20,995 bases of DNA from Planctomycetaceae bacterium (GTDB lineage: Bacteria > Planctomycetota > Planctomycetia > Planctomycetales > Planctomycetaceae): the NCBI GenBank assembly GCA_020426125.1, contig JAGQQQ010000283.1:1-20995 (forward strand). The letters run 5' to 3'. Positions 16,667 to 20,995 of the stretch are shown piece after piece. How positions within the stretch are numbered: the stretch's first letter is position 1; each line of letters starts with the position of its first letter. The notes beneath the pieces were generated by a model, which made no database searches, was not told where the DNA came from, and was given only the letters and a program-made list of their open reading frames with translations. The position numbers and the translations under genes were made by a program.

Positions 16667-17545
16667 TCACATGGAGTGAATTTGATCGAACCGTCGCCGC
16701 AACGTCTGCGCTTCGGCCAGATGCTGTCGTAACGCATGTTGATCACCTGAGGAAATCGCATCGCACAGTAACTGGAGTTTGTCGATCAGGAGTTGTGTGA
16801 CATCGACGACCTGTCTGGAATTCTCCGAGAAAATGGCGGTCCAAAGATCGGGATCTCCTGCCGCAACCCGAGTGGTGTCGCGAAAACCCGAGGCCGCGAA
16901 CGACAGCATCTCTTCATCCACCAGGCCGGCCAAGGCGGACGCGGCCAGATGCGGAAGATGGCTCGTCATCGCCAGAACGCGATCATGCTCCGCCGGCGAC
17001 ATTCGCTCGACCCGCATGCCGAGCGCCTTCCAGAATCCCTCCACTCGTTCGACCGTATTCGGGTGAGTTGTGCTGGTTGGAGTGACCACGCAGAGGCGTC
17101 CGTTGTAGAGAGCCGGATCGGCGTTTTCGAATCCTGTCTGATGCGATCCGGCCAAAGGGTGGGCGCCAAGAAATCTCCCATTTTCCGGTTGGGCCTCTTC
17201 GACCGCGTGCACCAGGGATTCCTTAATGCTCCCCGCATCCGTTACGAGGCAATCCGCGGGGAGAGCGTCGAGAGCGGTGATGACATCTTTCGCAATTCGA
17301 TTCACAGGTGTGCAGATCACCACCAGATCCGCGGTTGAGAGTTCGGAAAGCTCCGTGACATAGAAGTCAATGACTCCGCGTTCCTTCGCGGCGGCGAGGC
17401 GTTCCTGATTGCGGCCAATACCGAAAACTTCCTTTGCAATTCCGCGAGTCTTCGCCGCCAAGGCGATCGATCCCCCAATCAGGCCGACCCCGACGACGAC
17501 GAGGCGAGCGAATTGTGTCTGGGAATCAACCATACCGAAAACCAT
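16667..17545 (-). CDS. tyrA: Prephenate dehydrogenase (TyrA family)
   Basis: A 292-residue single-domain prephenate/arogenate dehydrogenase, which makes 4-hydroxyphenylpyruvate (or tyrosine) from prephenate (or arogenate) with NAD(P)+ in tyrosine biosynthesis. The Rossmann loop GVGLIGGS is at 19-26; ICTPVNRI and DAGSIKESLV follow; the active-site block GAHPLAGSHQTGFENA is at 127-142 and SHLPHLAASAL at 195-205; FRDTTRVAAGDPDLW lies in the helical dimerisation domain. There is no C-terminal ACT domain, and no fused chorismate mutase. Start choice is uncertain: ATG 17545 is used, ATG 17533 would begin right before the Rossmann fold, and a TTG at 17602 extends the frame; none has a strong ribosome site. 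No other aromatic-pathway gene is in the window. It may share a transcript with the aldo/keto reductase 259 bp downstream. Confidence 0.92.
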   Translation of the reverse strand: MVFGMVDSQTQFARLVVVGVGLIGGSIALAAKTRGIAKEVFGIGRNQERLAAAKERGVIDFYVTELSELSTADLVVICTPVNRIAKDVITALDALPADCLVTDAGSIKESLVHAVEEAQPENGRFLGAHPLAGSHQTGFENADPALYNGRLCVVTPTSTTHPNTVERVEGFWKALGMRVERMSPAEHDRVLAMTSHLPHLAASALAGLVDEEMLSFAASGFRDTTRVAAGDPDLWTAIFSENSRQVVDVTQLLIDKLQLLCDAISSGDQHALRQHLAEAQTLRRRFDQIHSM

Positions 17546-17684
17546 CTCGTAGCGGAAACTGTCCCGTTTTCGAAAGTGGAGGATCGCCCTTTTCCCTGGC
17601 AACGCGATTGAAGATCGACACGTCCAAACCTGAGTCTATCGGACGGGTCAACGAACGTGAACACTCGTCTCACCCACATTTCGA

Positions 17685-17975
17685 ATGTTCGTTTCCATCT
17701 CCCAAAATGACAACTCTCAGCGTCAAAGGTTGTCTGAAGTTCAATTCCGCAGTTTGGAAGACGACAAACAGTTTCGGGGCCAATTGTCGTCAAGGGGACT
17801 GTCAGACCAGACCGATCTCGTGCAGCCTGCCACTTATGGTGCTACCCCGCAAAAATGGGAAAACGCCGGTTGCAGCAGACATTTGCTTGTTCGCACTCCA
17901 CTTGGGCTGCCTTTTAAAACTCGTGTAAGTTCGACTCGGGCCTTCGCGTGTCGGCAAGGGGCGATCCAACCATAG
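17685..17975 (+). CDS. Possible hypothetical protein of 96 residues
   Basis: A plus-strand frame beginning MFVSISQNDNSQRQRLSEVQ, divergent from the tyrA-like gene. The first 65 residues are hydrophilic and protein-like, but there is no ribosome site before the ATG, third-position base use is less GC-biased than in the clear genes, and no family is recognisable. The last third reads as Arg/Ser-rich and looks non-coding. Confidence 0.2.
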   Translation: MFVSISQNDNSQRQRLSEVQFRSLEDDKQFRGQLSSRGLSDQTDLVQPATYGATPQKWENAGCSRHLLVRTPLGLPFKTRVSSTRAFACRQGAIQP

Positions 17976-18189
17976 GATGCGTCCGCAACAACGGAAGTGT
18001 CACACGCCAGAGCAGTCTGTCAGGACGTTCCGGGGTTGAAAACAACGTTCAAGCCGGCTGAGGGGGTCGCCGCGTCCATCAAAGACCCAACGTGCTTAAC
18101 CGCTTTCACGCCGCGATTGAGGTTGCTTGTCTTCTTGATGATCCGGCCAGGATTTCAAATCCCCCAAAGCACCTTGCCGGGGCAACATC

Positions 18190-18323
18190 TCAGAACTGCT
18201 CGAACTCCATCTCGCTGGCCAACAACTCATCACGCAACCGCTCAATCAGCACGGAACACGTCGCTGATGATGACGGCAATGGGTTTCGCGAAAGTCACGT
18301 CACGAGCAAACAGTCCATGGTAG
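18190..18323 (-). pseudogene. Possible frameshifted gene fragment behind the FHA gene
   Basis: Just past the FHA stop codon on the same strand, one frame reads GLFARDVTFAKPIAVIISDV and stops at 18242-18244. The overlapping frame carries on as LIERLRDELLASEMEFEQF and stops at 18190-18192. Joined by a one-base shift near 18245-18252 they make a continuous protein-like end. No start codon or ribosome site serves either piece well, so a decayed fragment is more likely than a gene. The family is not recognised. Confidence 0.25.
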
Positions 18324-19205
18324 TTACTCAGTAGATGGTCGCCGCTTGAGATACTGCTGAATGATGTCTTCGGCCATCTTCGGAGCTTCCTCCTTGGCCT
18401 TTGCTTCTTTGGTCTGTTCCCCTCCAGCGGAGGCTTGTGGAGGAGCCGCTTCCTTCACGCCGGTTTCTTCTGGATTGGGAAGGCGAACTTCGGCTCGCGA
18501 AGAACTTTTCTCTTCGGCAGGAGCAGGCTCTTCTTGAGGCGGCGCCTGCTGGGGATATTGGCCTGGCACTGGTTGGGGAGGGTACCCCATCTGCTGAGGA
18601 TACATCCCAGCCGGGTATCCGGGATAGGGTTGAGGATAGCCATAGGGGGGCATCATCTGAGGCGGATATCCCATGGGATACCCGAGGGCCGGCTGTTGCA
18701 TCGGCATTCCCGGAGGGGGCATATACTGGGTATCGCCCACTTGGGTCGGCCCCCCGTGCACCGGCATTTCCGACCATGTTTCCTGGGAGTCTGGCGATTC
18801 GTGGGTCTGAGTTGATGGATCGACCTCCGTCGGCTCCGGCGCATTCTCCTGAGGGGCATTGATAGCGGTCGGTGTGTCGAGCCGCATGTCAGAGACCGTT
18901 TCCGAACCGTCGAGGATGACGACTTCAAAATCAATTTTGCCGATGGAGACTTTGTCCCCTTCCTTCAACATCACCCCTCCACGAACACGCTCTCCGTTGA
19001 CGAACGTTCCGTTGGTGCTTCCCAGATCCCGCAGCCGCACCGAAAACTCATCGACCGTGAACACACAATGGTGCCGACTCACAAGATCGCTATTCGGCCG
19101 CAGATCGCAATCCTCTTCCCGACCAACGAGAAAACGACCCTGAGGAAGGGGGATTCGGTTTCCCGACTGCTTTCCGCTGACAACTTTCAATTCCGCTTGC
19201 GGCAT
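18324..19205 (-). CDS. FHA-domain protein with Pro/Tyr-rich tail
   Basis: A 293-residue protein. The N-terminal forkhead-associated domain (about 5-97) binds phosphothreonine peptides; the key residues are present: G28-R29 (FLVGRE), S43-R44-H45-H46 (LVSRHH) and N65-G66 (DLGSTNGTFVNG). After an acidic, Thr/Pro-rich linker (100-160) comes a low-complexity region rich in Pro, Tyr, Gly, Met and Gln (about 161-225, phrases such as GYPPQMMPPYGYPQPYP), then a charged stretch and a short helix at the end (MAEDIIQQYLKRR). There is no signal peptide or transmembrane helix, so it is cytoplasmic and probably reads Ser/Thr kinase signalling, which planctomycetes use heavily; no kinase gene is next to it. 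ATG 19205 has GGAG nine bases upstream. The partner protein is unknown. Confidence 0.88.
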   Translation of the reverse strand: MPQAELKVVSGKQSGNRIPLPQGRFLVGREEDCDLRPNSDLVSRHHCVFTVDEFSVRLRDLGSTNGTFVNGERVRGGVMLKEGDKVSIGKIDFEVVILDGSETVSDMRLDTPTAINAPQENAPEPTEVDPSTQTHESPDSQETWSEMPVHGGPTQVGDTQYMPPPGMPMQQPALGYPMGYPPQMMPPYGYPQPYPGYPAGMYPQQMGYPPQPVPGQYPQQAPPQEEPAPAEEKSSSRAEVRLPNPEETGVKEAAPPQASAGGEQTKEAKAKEEAPKMAEDIIQQYLKRRPSTE

Positions 19206-19524
19206 CTATTCGAACTCCACAATTCGCATGAGTCTTGGCAAATTCTCACGGGTTGGACAACGAAATCCCGACTTTCCCGCGATTGCAGGTCGAGTAGGAA
19301 TGTTGATGGTTTCAAAAGGGGGACGCCGAGGGACAGAAGTCGCCCTCTCATCACATCGAGAAACGGAACTGACGACGGAACAAGGAGATAATAAAAGTTC
19401 TCACATATCACACTATCATGCTGATCCGTTGATGTCAAACATTCCTTGCGGCTGGACCTCGCCAGAAACCCGATGTTTGGGCCGAGAGAGTCGCAACTTC
19501 TGGACTCCTGAATGGACAGGATGC
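19206..19524. other. 319-bp spacer upstream of the FHA gene
   Basis: Should hold the FHA promoter. An A/T-rich patch near 19388-19420 contains TATTAT on the minus strand, a possible -10 box, but no matching -35 box at the usual distance. Short frames on both strands here do not look coding. No clear terminator follows the TIM-barrel gene. Confidence 0.35.
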
Positions 19525-20403
19525 CTATAAATCCAGCAGTTCATTCATCAAATCCGCAGTGTCTTCCAGCGATCGATCACCCCCTTCACGTGTCGCCCAA
19601 CCGGTGAATCCGATTTCCTTCAATGCGGCCCGGACCGCTGGCCAGTCGACATCCCCCTCACCGAGACGGCAGAACCCGTTCTTCTTCCCCCAATCCTTCA
19701 CATCGAGTTTCCCGATTCGATGGCCGAGGATTTGTATCCACTCCTCAGGCTTCCCAAACTTTCTCACGTTGCCAATATCGAAGTAGGCTCCGACCCATTT
19801 GCTCTCAATCTCGTCGATGTAGTCGCGGAACTGCTCGGGTTGTTCACAGAAGCCATTCCAGACATTCTCAATGAGAACGTTGATTTCTTGCTCCTCAGCG
19901 ACGGGGAGAACCTTCTTGATTTCGACGATGGAGCGTTTCCAAACGTCATCGTGCGTCTCGTCTGGCCCGGAAACTCGCCCTGGGACAAGGAGAACACTGG
20001 TCCCTCCGACCGCCTTGGAGTCTCGAATCGCCTGTTCCAGCGCGAGGCGCCCCTGCTCCCGGACTTTCGGATCCGGAGAGGACAAACGCTGGTTCCAGTG
20101 GACGCCGTCAACGACTCCATGAACGGGAAAGTTCGTTTTGGCAATTGCCGCCTTCGTGGCCTCGACTGGCATTCCAGGACTGCCCCCTTCGATTCCGTCG
20201 AAACCAAGTTGCTTGTACTTTTCGAGTAACGCGACGATCTGCTCTTTGTCCTTGCCGAGATTGCCCCCTTTGTTCGCTTTGAAAATCTTTCCCTGATTCT
20301 CCCGGTCTCGTGCGTCGACTGCTTTCGGAGCCAGGCCAGCAGAGAGTCCAACGGCGGCGGCGGACGAAGCCACAACAAATTCGCGACGGGTCATTTTGGG
20401 CAT
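19525..20403 (-). CDS. Tat-exported sugar phosphate isomerase/epimerase-like TIM barrel
   Basis: A 292-residue protein of the xylose-isomerase-like TIM-barrel superfamily, which includes sugar epimerases, hydroxypyruvate isomerase and inosose dehydratases. A twin-arginine signal (TRREFVVASSAAAVG, residues 5-19) marks it for folded export. Candidate metal ligands are E179 (LIENVWNGF), D209 (YFDIGNV) and E273 (TREGG). The strand that in many relatives reads HxKD is LDVKDW here, so the usual His appears to be replaced (L233 or D234 by alignment by eye). The product GEGDVDWPAVRAAL near the end is typical. ATG 20403 has GGAAGGA about eight bases upstream; ATG 20394 is in frame but further from it. 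It lies downstream of metK on the same strand, separated from it by a strong terminator, so it is likely transcribed on its own. The reaction is unknown. Confidence 0.85.
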   Translation of the reverse strand: MPKMTRREFVVASSAAAVGLSAGLAPKAVDARDRENQGKIFKANKGGNLGKDKEQIVALLEKYKQLGFDGIEGGSPGMPVEATKAAIAKTNFPVHGVVDGVHWNQRLSSPDPKVREQGRLALEQAIRDSKAVGGTSVLLVPGRVSGPDETHDDVWKRSIVEIKKVLPVAEEQEINVLIENVWNGFCEQPEQFRDYIDEIESKWVGAYFDIGNVRKFGKPEEWIQILGHRIGKLDVKDWGKKNGFCRLGEGDVDWPAVRAALKEIGFTGWATREGGDRSLEDTADLMNELLDL

Positions 20404-20457
20404 CTTTTCGTTCCTTCCGGATGAATCAACAGCAAGACGTGTTAATGGGATTGTCTC

Positions 20458-20498
20458 AAAAAGGGAAAAGGTGAGAAAGGGACCCGCCCTCTCTCACC
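20458..20498 (-). terminator. Intrinsic terminator of metK
   Basis: On the minus strand GGTGAGAGAGGG pairs with CCCTTTCTCACC as a 12-bp stem with one G-U pair and a 5-base loop, followed by TTTTCCCTTTTT. It starts about 80 bases after the metK stop and ends about 55 bases before the next start, so it insulates the TIM-barrel gene. Confidence 0.85.
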
Positions 20499-20576
20499 TC
20501 TCTCGTGTCGATCAATTGCTCACCACATGACGTGGACCGATGCCCCAGACTTCGTTCCCTGTCAATTCCGGCGGGT

Positions 20577-20995
20577 TTACACGGAACCTTGCAGTTTGCC
20601 GACCAAATCGGTTTTTTCCCAAGTGAAGTCGTCGTCCTCACGGCCAAAATGTCCCCCGCTTGCGGTCTTTTGGAAGATGGGACGGCGTAATTGCAGGTGA
20701 TTGATGATTCCCTGGGGTGTCAGCGGAAAGACCTCTCGCACGGCGGCTTCGATTTTTTCCTCGGGGACGGTCGAAGTCCCATTGGAATTGACGTTCACGC
20801 TGACAGGTTCGGCGACGCCGATGGCATAGGCGAGTTGCACTTCGCATTCGGTCGCCAATCCCGCGGCAACGATGTTCTTTGCGACGTAACGAGCCATGTA
20901 AGCGGCCGATCGGTCAACTTTCGTTGAGTCCTTTCCGCTGAAGGCCCCACCTCCATGTCGGCCCCAGCCGCCGTAGGTATCCACGATGATCTTGC
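20577..20995 (-). CDS. metK: S-adenosylmethionine synthetase, 3' part only
   Basis: The C-terminal 139 codons of methionine adenosyltransferase, which makes S-adenosylmethionine from methionine and ATP in the cytoplasm; the gene runs off the right edge, so its start is outside the window. The reading begins KIIVDTYGGWGRHGGGAFSG, containing the highly conserved GGGAFSGKD phosphate-binding loop of the third domain, and continues with KVDRSAAYMARYVAKNIVAA, YAIGVAEPVSV and the end motif GGHFGRE...FTWEKTD. Length from this motif to the end is normal. GGWGRHGG replaces the more common GGxARHGG, a mild variant. A strong terminator follows. Confidence 0.96.
   Translation of the reverse strand, partial: KIIVDTYGGWGRHGGGAFSGKDSTKVDRSAAYMARYVAKNIVAAGLATECEVQLAYAIGVAEPVSVNVNSNGTSTVPEEKIEAAVREVFPLTPQGIINHLQLRRPIFQKTASGGHFGREDDDFTWEKTDLVGKLQGSV

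Larger units (their letters stand above)
17546..18323. other. 778-bp stretch without a confident gene
   Basis: Between the FHA gene and the tyrA-like gene, both on the minus strand. It should contain the tyrA promoter near its left end, but I see no clear promoter boxes. Two weak coding-like stretches are listed separately: a plus-strand frame at 17685-17975 and a minus-strand fragment pair at 18190-18323. The remainder has mixed base use and no repeats or RNA gene I can support. Confidence 0.45.

Noticed and set aside
17860..17960. tRNA-like pieces: CTTTTAA resembling a lysine anticodon loop and GTTCGACTC resembling a T-loop
   Set aside because: The anticodon, T and acceptor stems do not pair around these loops, so no cloverleaf forms.

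Overview
This window comes from the chromosome of a planctomycete, probably order Planctomycetales. The evidence is the company of gene families rather than any single gene. There is a secreted DUF1549/DUF1553 protein with planctomycete cytochrome motifs, followed by a pre-peptidase-domain protein and a Tat-exported DUF1501 protein. There are also a secreted DUF1080 (3-keto-disaccharide hydrolase-like) protein, a Tat-exported sugar-isomerase-like TIM barrel, an FHA protein with a Pro/Tyr-rich tail, and a large zinc-ribbon/transmembrane/cytochrome/SHD1-like protein. All identifications were made by eye from motifs; no database search was run.

Layout. 1-2418 (+): the 3' end of a HemQ/ChdC-type coproheme decarboxylase, an EboB-like TatD-family hydrolase, and a secreted five-Asp-box sialidase-fold protein, closely spaced and possibly co-transcribed. 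2559-9863 (-): a secretome block read right to left: a secreted protein with two STN-like repeats, the DUF1549/DUF1553 protein, the TIG/PPC-like protein and the DUF1501 protein. The last three are about 70 bp apart and look like one operon. 10188-10949 (-): DUF1080 protein. 10950-11628: a long divergent spacer with decayed-looking coding sequence and an inverted repeat. 11629-12360 (+): a small secreted Gly/Tyr- and Ala/Pro-rich protein with a clear terminator. 12604-15369 (+): the 921-residue dual-CXXCH membrane protein. 15436-17545 (-): an aldo/keto reductase and prephenate dehydrogenase (tyrA-like). 17546-18323: a 778-bp stretch with no confident gene but some coding-like fragments. 18324-20403 (-): the FHA protein and the Tat-exported TIM barrel. 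20577-20995 (-): the 3' end of S-adenosylmethionine synthetase (metK), with a strong intrinsic terminator behind it.

How the parts fit. Most of the window encodes exported proteins for carbohydrate handling and extracytoplasmic redox or scaffold functions, a common planctomycete theme. Housekeeping genes (hemQ, tyrA, metK) sit at the edges and between them. The most unusual element is the 921-residue protein, which puts a cytoplasmic zinc ribbon and an exported two-haem-motif region in one chain. Second is the protein at 8742-9863, which is two tandem copies of one module. I see no CRISPR array, tRNA, rRNA, prophage or insertion sequence.
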